DNA of 64,000 bases from Dendrobium chrysotoxum (Eukaryota > Streptophyta > Magnoliopsida > Asparagales > Orchidaceae). The translations under genes were made by a program, and so were the position numbers. This document shows, one piece after another, positions 47,001-60,100 of this stretch; positions within the stretch are counted from its first letter, which is position 1; the number at the start of each line of letters is the position of its first letter. Under the pieces are notes generated by a model. That model ran no database searches. It was given only the letters and a program-made list of their open reading frames with translations, and was not told the DNA's origin. The DNA lies in assembly GCA_019925795.1 (NCBI GenBank), contig CM034304.1, positions 23,452,228-23,516,227 on the forward strand, read 5' to 3'.

Positions 47001-50000
47001 CCATTTCATAGGCTGGGAAGTTTAATTGGAAGAAGGCAAAGGTTAGTAGTAGTGAAGTCAGATGAGCATGAACAATTACAACAAGTATGAAAAGCAACAC
47101 AAAGGAGAGTGTCAATCTGGTACAAACACTTCTAGTATCATCAACCAGGTCATATAGCTAAAAACTGCCCTACTTTAGGGCAAAGACTAGTAGGAGAATC
47201 AAGGATGACTATTGGACCTCAAAGAAATGTTGGAAGATCAAGAATGATAGAATCGATTGCTTCTACTCCAGGATCAAGTCAAGGTCGACAGAATACTCAG
47301 CCTAAAGTATATGTACTATCTCAGCAGAATGCCAAGGACTCACCTGAAGTGATTACAGGTATATTTTTTATTTAATTTATGAGAATTTTATCAATTGCAT
47401 AATTAATCAAGTAATATGAAAATTGTTAAAGAAATGATATATGTTTATGTTAATTCCGATAAAAATTTTATAGGTATGTGTGGGCTCCGAAAATTCCATT
47501 GAATGTGCTCCCGGCCTCTCCGCGCCATCAGTCTATTTTCCTTGTTTGATAGTGATGACGGCGAAGAGTTTTAACGCGATTAGGTTCCGGGTGAATTTTC
47601 AGAAGGCAGATTGGGTTTTAGATAAGACACTACCCAGAGATTTCGCCCTCATTTTGTGAGGACTTTATGATCTGAGTTCTGGTTTCCTATAGGCACAAGC
47701 CCCTATAGTTAATTACCCCTCCCGATAATAAAAGTGAACTTTCGATTAAGGCTAGTTATTAAAGAGGTTGCATAGGTTGTAAATACAACATATAATAGCA
47801 ACAGTTTAGGGTTCGAATTTGAGATTTGAATTTATCATCATGATTTAGAAATTATCATCACGAATTTAAAACTGGTGGTGGGGGGAATGAAGACAAGCCC
47901 GATCAAGATCCCATGGTTCCGTCGTCCCGGGCTGTCATAATCCCTGGTCTACTTAGTCAGAGGAGGTAGTCGACCCAACCTGACAGAAGGCACCTTATCG
48001 GCATCCATGGGTTGCTTCGTCCAAGAATACCTTGTAGACCTGGGTTGGTGTTTGTCTAAGGGGATATATCTGAATCTACCTTAGCTGACAGAGGGCTTTG
48101 TGCCTATCGATTATACCCTATGATTCATCGCTCAAGGGTTTGACGCCTTTAGGGATCATACGGGCTTTGGCCGTGATCGTAATATAATGGTGCCATTTTG
48201 CGGCAAAACCACCCGATCAGAGGGCACGTGCCACGTCCCTGCTGGTAAGAAACTATTTGAGGATGAATCTTAGCGATACACCCGACATGCATTCGCTCTT
48301 TGTGAGCTGAGGTTAATTTCAAATTTATCACCCCCGACAAACGGTTGCGGGAGGTGGATGATTATTAATTTTAAATTTTTAAGAGATGAATTTTATTTCA
48401 GAGATTTAGAATTTTATTTGATTCGAGATTTGACCCCTCCAGTTGAGATTTTCTATCAACACGGCCATCACCGGGGTGACATTAAGGTCACTTGTATTTT
48501 CGTAGGATTTTGGGAGGCATTTTTGTAATTCAAGTCGTGTCGACTCCAATCCTTTTGAGGAGGATGATGAACTTGAATATTTGACCCACGCATCATTCTC
48601 GAACAGTTGGTTTTGGGAAATCATATATAACGATCGGAGCACATGCGGGTTATGTTTAGTTTGAAACTAGAATAAGTATTCGCGAGCATTTGATCCTGCG
48701 CAGCATTCTCGGACATTGGCGTTTGAAAATTTGTTGCCTTTGTCGGAGCACATGCAGGAATTTTGTTTTAGATGTAAATATACATAACTCAACATCATCA
48801 AGTTTTCATTTGGGAGCTAAATCATTTCATTATTATTATCATTAGAAGTCTTATAAAGACGCCCAATATTTTCATCATCGAATCTAAATCCTTCCCCTTT
48901 TAGGGTTTCATCATCATAGACATCACATCATGATTATTAGTTTCATCATTTTTTTTATAATTGCTACTTATAATTTGATCATTAGAGACTAAAGTGCTCT
49001 TCTCGATAGTCATTGTTGCATCAACATGATTACCAATAGTTCAATCACTATTGACATCTTCACTCATTTCATTCTTCTTCAAATGCTCATTTTTATCCAG
49101 GATGCAGCCTTCGTCAACAGTAATCTAATCTTAGCTGGAAGACCTCTCCCTATTAACTTGGCAAAATGTGAAATTTCATCTCTTTCACATTACAATATTC
49201 ATTAATGTATTCATTTAATAAGAGATGGATAAAGCTTACCTTCTCCTTGACACGACATTGGTTCTTTTGATGCTTACTTCCAATTGGAGAATTTATCAAT
49301 TGAACACAAAACTACTTTAAGGATAGGATCGAGGTGACAATGATAGTAGCTTCGACAAGCAAATTGGCGTCATGAAAAACACTTTAATGATATATATATC
49401 ACTAAACTTTCGTATTTCATGATTAACTATAAAACAAGCCGAAAATGCTGCGTTATACCACAATCATAATTTTTAAGCATTTCGTTTGCTGTCTTTATTA
49501 AGAACTAGGTGTAATTTGTTAGGAGTAATTGCTTTCCTAAAATGCTTCTTACACTACTTGAGTGAAATCATTGTGGGAGAGGCATTATTTGGTTCATCCA
49601 AAGTACATGAACGCTTTTGCCGAGGCTTCAAAATGCTTATCGAATGTGTATAGCCTTATAAAATCAATCATTAATGTTTGATTCTTACTTCATTTCATCT
49701 TCATCAACTTGTTTCCCACAAAAATTGGAGTTATCGATATGATTTTGCTCAATTGGATAGTGGCAACATTTATTTCTTGCATTTTATTTTATTTTAATCA
49801 ATTAATTAAGTTGATTAATTAAATGAATTTTAATTAGAATTTAATTTGCTCAATTTATTAATTTAAAACTTGTAAATGTATTAAATTGATTTGCTCATTT
49901 ATTTGGTTAAAGTTCGATGTTATTAGATTAGTCAATTAACCATTTTAAAGATTTTAATTTGATTTGAGTTGAATTTTGGGATTAATTTATATTTTAAAAT

Positions 50001-50790
50001 TGTTACATCATTTAAATTGAATTGATTGATCGATTATTTTAAACTATTCTTAAAGGGTTTAGATTGAATTGACTATATCCTTATTTAATTAGATTTGAGT
50101 TTTAATTGAATAAGTTAGAGTTCTGATTTATTTAGTTAGTTAAGGGGTTCATTATTCAATCCAATGAGATTTCAAATTATTTAGTTCAGGTTAGTTAAAA
50201 GCTTATATTAAATTACAGTTTTGATTTTTAGGTAAGTTCTTTTATTTAATTAATTAGAACATCAATTAATTAATAGTGTGATTTTGTTTAAATTAGATCA
50301 TTTAATTTGTTGATTATCAATTTAATTAGTTAATCAAATGATAGGTTGAAATTATTATTAAATTAATTATTTTACTTGATTGAATGTTCTCCACTTTTTT
50401 CAAAATTTGTATGAGTCCAAAAATTTTCTAAGTCCCAAATATTTGAGAAAAATTCGATAGCCTCCCGTCGTCCCCTCCCTAGCGCCGGGAGGTAAGGAGG
50501 GCATTTGCCCTTTTGGCTCGACTCGACCGGATCAAATCAACGGCGAGGAGATTGAGTCTTCAAGTCTTCGATCTCTCGGTCGGATTAACTCGACGACCGA
50601 GAGCTTCGAGGGACCGAATCAAACCCCGAGACTTCCTTCAAAATCGTGTTGCTTTGGCACCTCTTTGAAAAATCCTCACCTTTTTCTCTCTTTTATTTTA
50701 TTTTATTTTATATATTATAATATATTATATAATATACATATAATATATAATATATCAGATATAATATAATATTATATGATATATATTTTA

Positions 50791-50829
<39 letters not shown>

Positions 50830-53800
50830 ATAGATTAGAAACAAAGAGAAGGGGGAAGGAATGGGAAGAGCAGAGGCGGAGGCGGAGACGGAGACCAGGC
50901 GTCGGGCTCGAGCCCAGGTGCACGGCGGCGGTCTGGAGCACGGTGGCTGGAGTAGACGTTGGCGGTGGTCGGGCCGGTGGCTGCAGGTAGGTCGGCGGGT
51001 TTGGAGGCAAAGCTTGGTTCGATCTTGGGCTAGGACACGACGGGAGATCGAAAGTTGGAGTCGGAGATGGAGGGAGCAGAAGGCTGGAGTCGACCGGAAC
51101 TGTTGAAGGCTGAGGTTAAATTCTCCATTATGTCATGTTAAGAGTCAAATTCTTATTTAAATCTAATAAAGAAAGGTCATTTCTAATATTTTCTAACTAA
51201 GTCTTTTTAGGTCTACCTCTACCTTTCTTAACATAGGCCAAATCTAATACATCTACTCTCCTAACAGGGTCATCGGAAGGCCGTTATTTTATATGAACAA
51301 CCCATCTAAGGCGACTCTCTCTAATCTTATCTCATTTAAATCTAATAAAGTAAACAAAATATAAGATCAACTAAATTAATTGATCATTTAATATCATCAG
51401 CAAAAAATGAACATTTTAAAGACTGAAAACCAACCTAAGGGACCATAATAAAATCTTAAAGAGACAACAACAACCAAAATAACGGGTTTTTAGAAGCATG
51501 GACTTATGTGAAGAACCCAAACCTATGAGACCCAGATGATATTTACATAAGATGTTACATTTTGTATTGCTAGTTAAGGTTGGAATGAAGTCATCTTTAT
51601 GAATTGGATTTCTTTTGTTTGGCCCAAACTTCTATAGTTTGGATAATGCAGGTTAAGTCATGGTAAAAATTAGTTTAAGTGCAATGGTTCCACAGATATG
51701 AAACATAAATAAGATTTGAATTGTTATAGATCTATAGCTTTGATGGTTTGAAGGGATGTGAATGGGCATATCTTAAGAGTTTGTGTGTGTTTATTATCAT
51801 CATCATAAGCATTATTTTATTTGAACCAATTCAATTATTTGTATAGAAATATTTATTTAAGCATGATCAACGACAAAGTTCATGACAATCAATGAGTTGA
51901 ACCCTTGATCCATATTAGTGATAATGGTGTCGCTCTTTCACTTTATCTCTTGTCATTAGGATCGATTCTTATTCATCATGTCTACCTAAGGATGGGTTTC
52001 TCATTCGTTATATCTAACTCGTGATGGATTCCACTTTTTGTCTTGCCTTCTGAGATGGAATTCTAAGTAGATGGATTACACTAGCTCATTAATAGAAATA
52101 AGTACGTCATTCCTTTCTTCAACAATATTTTAACTCACTAGATATTAGTTCGATACAACGTAGGGAATTGATTTAGTGCGAGATATCTACTTAAATATTT
52201 AGCGATGAGGCCAACTTAATAATAACTATTAAATATCATGTTTGTGTCTTTGTTTTATTTTTCATTTTGTCATTTATCATTCTTCTAATATTCCCTCTTC
52301 TTCCCAAATTTCACTGGCTCTTCTACATTGGAATCTTCATTTCTCAATAATCAAAATATAAAAGTCCACTATATGCACTTTCGTTGCCCGACTCCGTGAT
52401 AAGTAAAACCATATATTCACGATATATTAAAGGCACGTATATTCAACATAAGTATTGGAAACCCAATTTATTGAATTCCAGCTTTTTCCAATTTTTTTTC
52501 CATTTATTTCTTGGTTCCTTGATAAGGGCACATTTAGAAACTACAATTTAAGATCATTGAGCTTCTTGCACAACAAGCAAATTTAAATAATAGGGAAATG
52601 GATATGCCTTTAAAATCTTAATCATGTAAATAATCAATACCAAATTCATATCTACACTTATAGCACTCAATGTTTTCAATTCTATTAAAATTGCTACCCA
52701 AGTTTTCTATCAGAAGTACAGCTATATATTAATTATATCCCCTTTGTTAGTTCCCGATAGTTTGCATCCTAATTACCTTTCAATTATCGGGTCACCACCA
52801 GATGGACAATCTATATACCACCAATAGACTAACCCCTGCTCAACTAACCATCAATAGACCCCCATCCGACCTCCTCTGGACATTAGATCAATAGACTAAA
52901 GGATAGCTCTTTTCATTTTATTTCTTAATTCTTTGTTAATATTAATAAATGGTTGAATACTTTCCCATGTGTCCATGATTTAAATTAATCTAACCATGGT
53001 AGTTTGATAGAATCGTATCTTTGTAGGATTGAGAATATTAGTCTTATATGAATAAATATGATGATGAATATTCTAATTGGTAAGATTTCAGTGTCATGTA
53101 GGTGTTTCCCAAATGAAAATTTAATGGATCAGAATTCATAGACCAATCAATTGAAAACGGTACAATAAGGGCAGACAGCAGATATTACTTGAAGAACAAA
53201 GCAAAGATTATACAGATGTATGGTGGATATGAAATCTGATCAGTAACAGCAAAAATATGTAATGACAACAACAACAAACCTTTATCCCATTATATGGGTC
53301 GATTGTACGACTCTTTTTTCTCCATTGTCTCCTCTATTAAGAGTCAAATTTTCAATTGTTGACCTCCATTGTCTCCTCTAGCCGAATCCGAAGCTCCCGT
53401 CGCTGCTTCCTTAAACCGCAAAGCCGACGCCAGCTTCGACTTTCCCACATCCAGCCGAACCCAATCGCTCCCTCTTCGATCTTCCGACCCAATCAAAGCC
53501 TCTTCTTCCTTCCTCCAACCAAATCTCACAGCCCCAACCTCCATTTCATCTTCCCCAAGCTGGAGACCTCTATGCCTTCCGTCGCCAACACCTGTAGCCT
53601 GCAAGCCTTTGCCGACCAAAGCTTCCCGATTCTCTCTCTACCCTAACTGACGTCCGACCTCCTCTGATCTTGTGAGAGAGAGAGAGAGAGAGTGAGTGAG
53701 TGAGTGAGAGAGAGAGAGAGTGAGTGAGGAAGCTCCCCCTACCTGGTCGGCGCCTCCTCTGCCCGATTCCCCTTTGCCGACCGAGCTCCAACAGATCAAC

Positions 53801-53975
53801 CAAGCCCGTCTCCCTCTCTTAACCCGAATCCATCTCCACTTGCTCTCAAGCCCTAGCCGAACTGAACTCACCACCTCCTCATAGATCGGTAAAGAGCCCA
53901 ACTCAAATAGCCTTAAGCCCCATCCAACCCACATTTCACTATACAGCCTAAAGCCCATTTAATCTCTCTATCTCT

Positions 53976-54043
<68 letters not shown>

Positions 54044-54132
54044 TAATAATTTTGTTTACTATTATTATTATTATTATTATGTATTTATTAATATTAGTTG
54101 TTAACTAATATTAATATTATTGTCAATATTAA

Positions 54133-54182
<50 letters not shown>

Positions 54183-57100
54183 TCAAAAAAAAGAAATGAG
54201 AAATTTCAAAAAAAAAGAAATGAGAAATTTCAAAAAAAAGAGAGTTTCAAAAAAAAGGAGAAAATGCAAAAAAAAGAAGAAGAAAGAAAGAGACTTCTTT
54301 TGCCTCGATCTGCATGCCAACTCCACCGATGCGTAGGTATAAAATTCTAAAACTTCGAAAACTCATTCTCGACACTTGTAACGCGATGAACAACCACCTA
54401 TGCATGCTTTTCTCTAGCGTGGTAGGAGGGAATTTGTTGCGATGCTTGCGACGAGGAGGGTAATCTCCTAAAGTCCTATTTTCGGTGTTTGCGGCACTCC
54501 GAGGGACCGCATATGCACGCTTTTCTCTAGCGTGGTGGGAGGGAACTCGATGCAGCACTTAAAGCGAGCCAGGTCAGCCTTGCGCATGCTTTTCTCTAGC
54601 ATGGCAGGGACAAAATATAAATAATTGCGCTTTCAAACAGGTGCCTGAAGACCCATGCACGCCTTTCTCTAGCGTGGTGGTATTGAAGATTTTACAGCCG
54701 CGGTGTCATCCGACACCTACCGTGCACGCTTTTCTCTAGCGTGGAGGGAGGCCCAGTCTCCTGTAGTTTCCCCTAAACAGGGGAGATGCCGGGAGGCTGC
54801 CGAAATTTGCACTGAACTGGGGATCTGATTTGCACTTGAATGAATTACAGAGGACCATAACTGAACTTGAAATAAAATGAAATAACAAGACTTGAATAAT
54901 TAATAAGAATTTGCAAACTTAAACAGAACAAAATAACAAGAAGACTTGAACATTTACAGAAGACCTAGACTTGAATCAAATGCCAACGATCTGAATTTGA
55001 ACTTGGACAATTTCAACAAAGAATTGAACTTTGAATTGTCAAATGCTTAATCGAGTACAACGATGCAAATGCTAATTAAAGGAAAACTTGAATCATTCAA
55101 ATATCATGCAAGCAAACGAATACTCATGGTGTGGGAAATCCCCAACATCTCATCCATGAAAAATGAAGTTAAGATGGTTTATAAATAGCTACATCAAACC
55201 TTCATGAACTGTTGAGGTTGATGAATTTAATGAGACATCAATAGACATAAGTGAGGGAGTTGTGATGAACATATCTCACCTACAAATGATGAAAGATGAA
55301 GCAACAGAAGAATACAACTTGATTTAATGAGACATCAAATGAATATCATTGTAAGCAATAATATGGAACACCTCGATCATGAATAATGATCAATATGAAG
55401 TGAATAAATGATGCAAACAAGTGATATTGATTACAAGTAATGCTGCAAGGTTCTTAACTCATCCATGAACCAGATTAAAGCTATATATGCTTGCAAAATG
55501 AATATAGTTAATTGAAATGATGATACCCCCATGAAATGCATGCGATGCAACATGCAACTAAATTCAACCAATGCTCAACGTCGACATGCAAATGAACGCA
55601 CTGATTTGTATGCAAATGCTGACAGAGAATATGTTCTATGCACCTACGAGCTATTGCAGAAGGTCCGTAACCTGCACAATGAACCTGGCATATCCGGGGG
55701 AAGATAGCAAGGAGCATGTATCGATAACTTGCTAGTAGTCGCGTACTACTAACACGGCATGTCCAAAAAGCAAGAGATTCGTTAGTGCACTACAATCTAC
55801 ATGCAAAAAGCAATAAGTAATGCACGATAGTCTACCTGTACAAAGCAACCCGTAGTATGACGTCATCGGATCCGTTAACATCCTTATAAGCGGATAGAAG
55901 GCGTGTATAAGCTTTTAAATAGAATGCTGCATTCAAATGACAGCTACCCGCCAACTGATCAACTGAAACATCTTAAAATGCCCCTGCACATGCACTGTAA
56001 TATGTATGCACATAGGTACACATAAGGGGATGTATAAACACCCGCATGGGCCCCGGCAAGCGTGTTATGGGTATACACGTGACATCTAGGGATGCTGCGC
56101 TTGTCAATAAATGAACACAAGTTCGAACCCGATCCTTCTACGTGGATAGGTAGGAGTCGACACGGCTCGAACTATCAAACATATACACGATCAGAGTGTC
56201 GACCAGAATATCTATTTTATATATTCATATTAGGCCTTCAAGATCTATAACAAAAGAAATTCATTAACAAAGGCGCAAAGTCTACGAAACTCGATCCTCT
56301 GTCGACAGCTCGACAGAGTTAACAAGGTTCAATCCATGAATGGAATTCCTCATACACCCTAATGATGGCCGTGTTGAACGTAGATCTCAACCGGAGGGAT
56401 TAATTTCAATAATCAAAATGCCATCCCAAATACCCCGAAATCCAAAAATCTAAAAATCATCAAAATCCAAATATTTAAAAATTGAGATTAATCATCAACC
56501 ATCTAAAGCACAAAATCCATCTACCCTCCGCAATAGTTTGTCTGGTGGATAAATTGAAATTTACTTCAGCTCACATAGAGCTAATGCCTAGTCAAAAATA
56601 TCACTAGGATTCATTCTCAAACAATATCCTGCCAATAAGGACATGGTACGTGTCCTCTAACTGGCAGTTTCGCCGCCAAATGGCACTGCAGGATAAACGG
56701 TTATGACCCGAGGCCCTCTAAATAGAATGATTTTACCGCCAAATAGCACCACTAGATTATGGTTATGTCCAGAGCCAATACGTTCATTAATGACATCAAA
56801 TCCTTAAGGTATGAATCAATAGGATATAATCGATAGGGCACAAAGCCCTCTGTTAGCTAAGGTGGATTCAAATTTGTCCCCTTTGACAAACATCCACCCA
56901 GGTCTACAAGATATCCTTAGACGAAGCAACTCATGGCTGTCGACAAGTATCCTTCTGTCAGGTTGGGTCCGACTACCTCCTCTAACTAAGTAGACCAAGG
57001 ACTACGATGGCCCGGGACGACAGAACCATGAGATCTTGATCGGGTCCATCATCCATTCCCCCACCATCCGTTTTAAGTACAAAATGGTGATATTTCCAAT

Positions 57101-60100
57101 TTTAAATATCAAATCTCCAAACTCTCCAATTCTCCAAGCCTATGCTGCTACTATATGTCAGATACCATGTATCTCTACGTATCTGATTGATAACTAACCT
57201 TAATCGAAAGTTCTCTCTCATTATCGAGAGGGGTAATTAATTATATGGGCTTGTGCCTATAAGAAACCAGAACTCATATCATAAAGTCCTTGCAAAATGA
57301 GGGCAAAATCTCTGGATAATGTCTTATCTACAAACTCATCTGCCTTCCCGAAATTTACCCCGGAACCTAATCCGTTAAAACGCCCCGAAAAAGCTGCGAG
57401 GGAGGCTGGGGCCAAATTTTCGGAGCCCACATCAATTAAATCTAATAAAAAAGGGCCATTTTGTATACTTTCTAACCAAGCCTTTTTAGATATTCCTATA
57501 CATTTCTTAACATATGCCAGATCCAATACATCTACTCTTTTAAAAACATTATCAGAAGGCCAACATTTTATATGACCAAACCATCTAAGGCGACTCACAC
57601 TAATATTATCTTCGTTGGAGTTACTCCAACCTTTTCACATATATACTCGTTTCGCATTCTATCTCAAAGTGCAAAGCCACTCATCCACCTAAGTATCCTC
57701 ATCTCTGCAACACTTAACTTAATTTTATGCTTTTTTTAATGGCCAACATTCTGTGCCATAAAGCATTACAAGTCTCATCATCATCTTATAAAATTTTCTC
57801 TTAAGTTTTAGGGGTACAATTCTATTACACAATAGGCCCAATGCATTCCTCCACTTCAACCATCCAACTTAAATTCTACTAATAATATCCCCATATATTT
57901 GAACAATGAACCCAAAATATCTAAAACATGCACTCTTTTTAATGACTTTATCATCAATGTCACAATCCCATAACTAAATCTATTACTACTAAAATTACAC
58001 TCCATGTAATCAATTTTAGATCTACTCGAATGAAAACTTTTAGACTCTAAGGTTGAGCTCCATAATTCAAGTTTTTCATCAACTCCCTCTCTAGTATTAT
58101 CAACAAGAGGAACATTATCCACAAAAAGCATACACCAAGTACATCGCAAATGTCTAGTAAGAACATCCATGACTAAAGAAAAAAGATATGACCCTTAAAG
58201 TTGTTCCTTGATGTAATCCAACTAAAATAGAAAAATACTTGGTAAAACTACCTTATATTTGAACACAAGTAATAGCTCCTATTTACATATCCTTAATGAA
58301 TTGAATATAAACATTATTAACTCCTTTCTTTTCTATAACTCTCCATAGCACTTTTTTTTTGAAACTTTATCATATGTTTTTTCTAAATTAATATATATAT
58401 CATATGTAGATCCTCCTTACTCGCTCTATACTTCTCCATCAAACCTCTCAACAAATATATAGTCCATAATAGTCCCACCCAGCATGAATTCAAATTGATT
58501 TTGAGAAACATTAGTACCACGTCGTAAGCTATGTTTAATTACTCTCTCCCGTAATTTTAATGAAGCCGAGGAGGATGCTATTAAAAATTGAATGATCTAG
58601 GTTCCAGGTATAGAAAATACTCTAGGTTAAACCAAAGATGAAAATGCCTAATTAAACCCAATTGCATAGATTGTGAATAAAAAAGCAATTCAGACGCTCA
58701 TTATCACATCATGCAAAAAGCACATTTACGTACATAATAGTGCTTCTCTGCAAAGCTCTCCTTCATAGCAATATTATGGAGCAAATGATCAAAATGATTC
58801 TTCAACTCTTTGTGAGAGACCAAAATAATCTCTAACTCTTTTGAGGGATCAAGTTAGTCCCTCAACTCTTTAAAATGGGATTTTTTTGTCCTAACATCCA
58901 ATATTAGAGTAAATGGTATTAAATGTTATAGTATTTTGAATATTTTTTAATTAAATATAATTTTAAAGTAATTATAAATTTTTTAAAAAATTTTATTAAA
59001 TGTTTCTTCAATAAAAATAATAATAATAATTTTAGTTTTAATTTCAAAAATTTTAGTCATATTTATAAAATATGATATTTATTAATTTAGAGAAATTAAA
59101 TACAAATAGATGTTATTTTCAACTTAGTCACATATTTTTACCAATCATATTTATAAAATATGATTAAAATTATTTAAATTAAAACTAAAATTATTAATAA
59201 TTTTTTTAATAAAAGAAATGTTTAATAAATTTTTTTAAAAAGATTATAATTACTTAAAAATTATATTTAATAAATGTTTAATTAAAAAATGACCAAAATA
59301 CCCTTACATTTAACATCATTAACTCCAACACTGGATGTTAGGACAAAAAATATCTCATTTTAAAGAGTTGAGGAACAAAATTAGTCCCTAAAAGAGTTGG
59401 GGATTATTTTAATCCCTCATAAAAAAAGTTAAGGGACCATTTTGATCATTTTCTCCAATATCATGTGATGCATGGCTTTAAACGAACTCTGTAAATGCAT
59501 TTAACAACATTGAATATACAATATTCAATCTTTCTCCTCCACAGATTTTACTACAGTGGCTGGCTATTATCAGTGCAATCAATTTGCATTGTACCTGAAA
59601 ACCTAAAGATGAGCTATTAACAAAACAAGTTGAAGATGTATGACATTTGGAATGCTTTTGAAAGAACATTGGTTTGCCCTTGACAATTATAATCCAATTC
59701 CCGAATGAATTATGTTAAAATGAATGATGAAACATACCTCACTTGGAACATCATGGGCTGTTGATGCCACGGTAAAGTTAGCCACTAGGCCAGAATTAGC
59801 AAGCATATCATCTTCAGGTATTGAAGTGGAAGTTGCAAGCATCGAAGCTGATGAATCTGTATGATCAACAGCTGATAACCCAAAAATGTCCAACTCTAAA
59901 CCACTTGATGGAACAGTGGGAGCAGCTGGCCAAGAAAAAAAATCTGCTTTTAAATGCTTGTTTGATGGACGACATATATCTTCAACAAATCAAGCGCTTT
60001 ATTTTCAAATTGAAAGCAGTAGAAACATGAATCAGTCTTGACATGGAAGATCCTCATCAACAACATTCTAAAAGCATGGCATTTTTATCAACTTAAAGAT

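Larger units (their letters stand above)
53357..57431 (+). mobile_element. Very long solo LTR, copy 3
   Basis: 4,075 bp from TGTTGACCTCC to GGAGCCCACA, with a perfect 5-bp duplication TCAAT (53352-53356, 57432-57436), inserted in an RTE LINE. Contents: GC-rich 5' part, GA tract (53674-53728), AT tract (53980-54040), ATT tracts (54060-54080, 54134-54182), A-rich repeats, hairpin array (54403-54743), GGGGAGATGCC block (54781), AAACTTGAACT zone, ATGCAA zone, paired CCGCCAAATGGCAC units (56660-56760) and the 3' hairpin (57241-57262). No protein is encoded. Confidence 0.95.
53240..58580 (-). mobile_element. RTE-type LINE, 5'-truncated, split by LTR copy 3
   Basis: The - strand element runs from about 58580 down to 57437, then 53356 to 53240. 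The 3' end has CCCATATAATGGGATAAAGG and a GTT tail (the + strand shows GACAACAACAACAAACC), typical of plant RTE LINEs. It holds the C-terminal half of the reverse transcriptase. Removing LTR copy 3 and one TCAAT restores continuity. Confidence 0.85.
32042..59737 (-). other. Epsin intron of 27.7 kb
   Basis: Donor GTATGT at 59737, tandem acceptor GAGCAG at 32039-32044. Nested transposable elements fill most of 37716-59456; the 3' third (32042-37715) is degenerate repeat sequence. Confidence 0.8.

Noticed and set aside
51930..52150. Similarity of GGATGG..TTTCTC words to 13120-13260
   Set aside because: Only short shared words; no consistent alignment by eye.
53357..57431. DNA transposon interpretation of the very long repeats
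   Set aside because: The two ends are not inverted copies of each other; TG..CA with 5-bp duplications fits an LTR.
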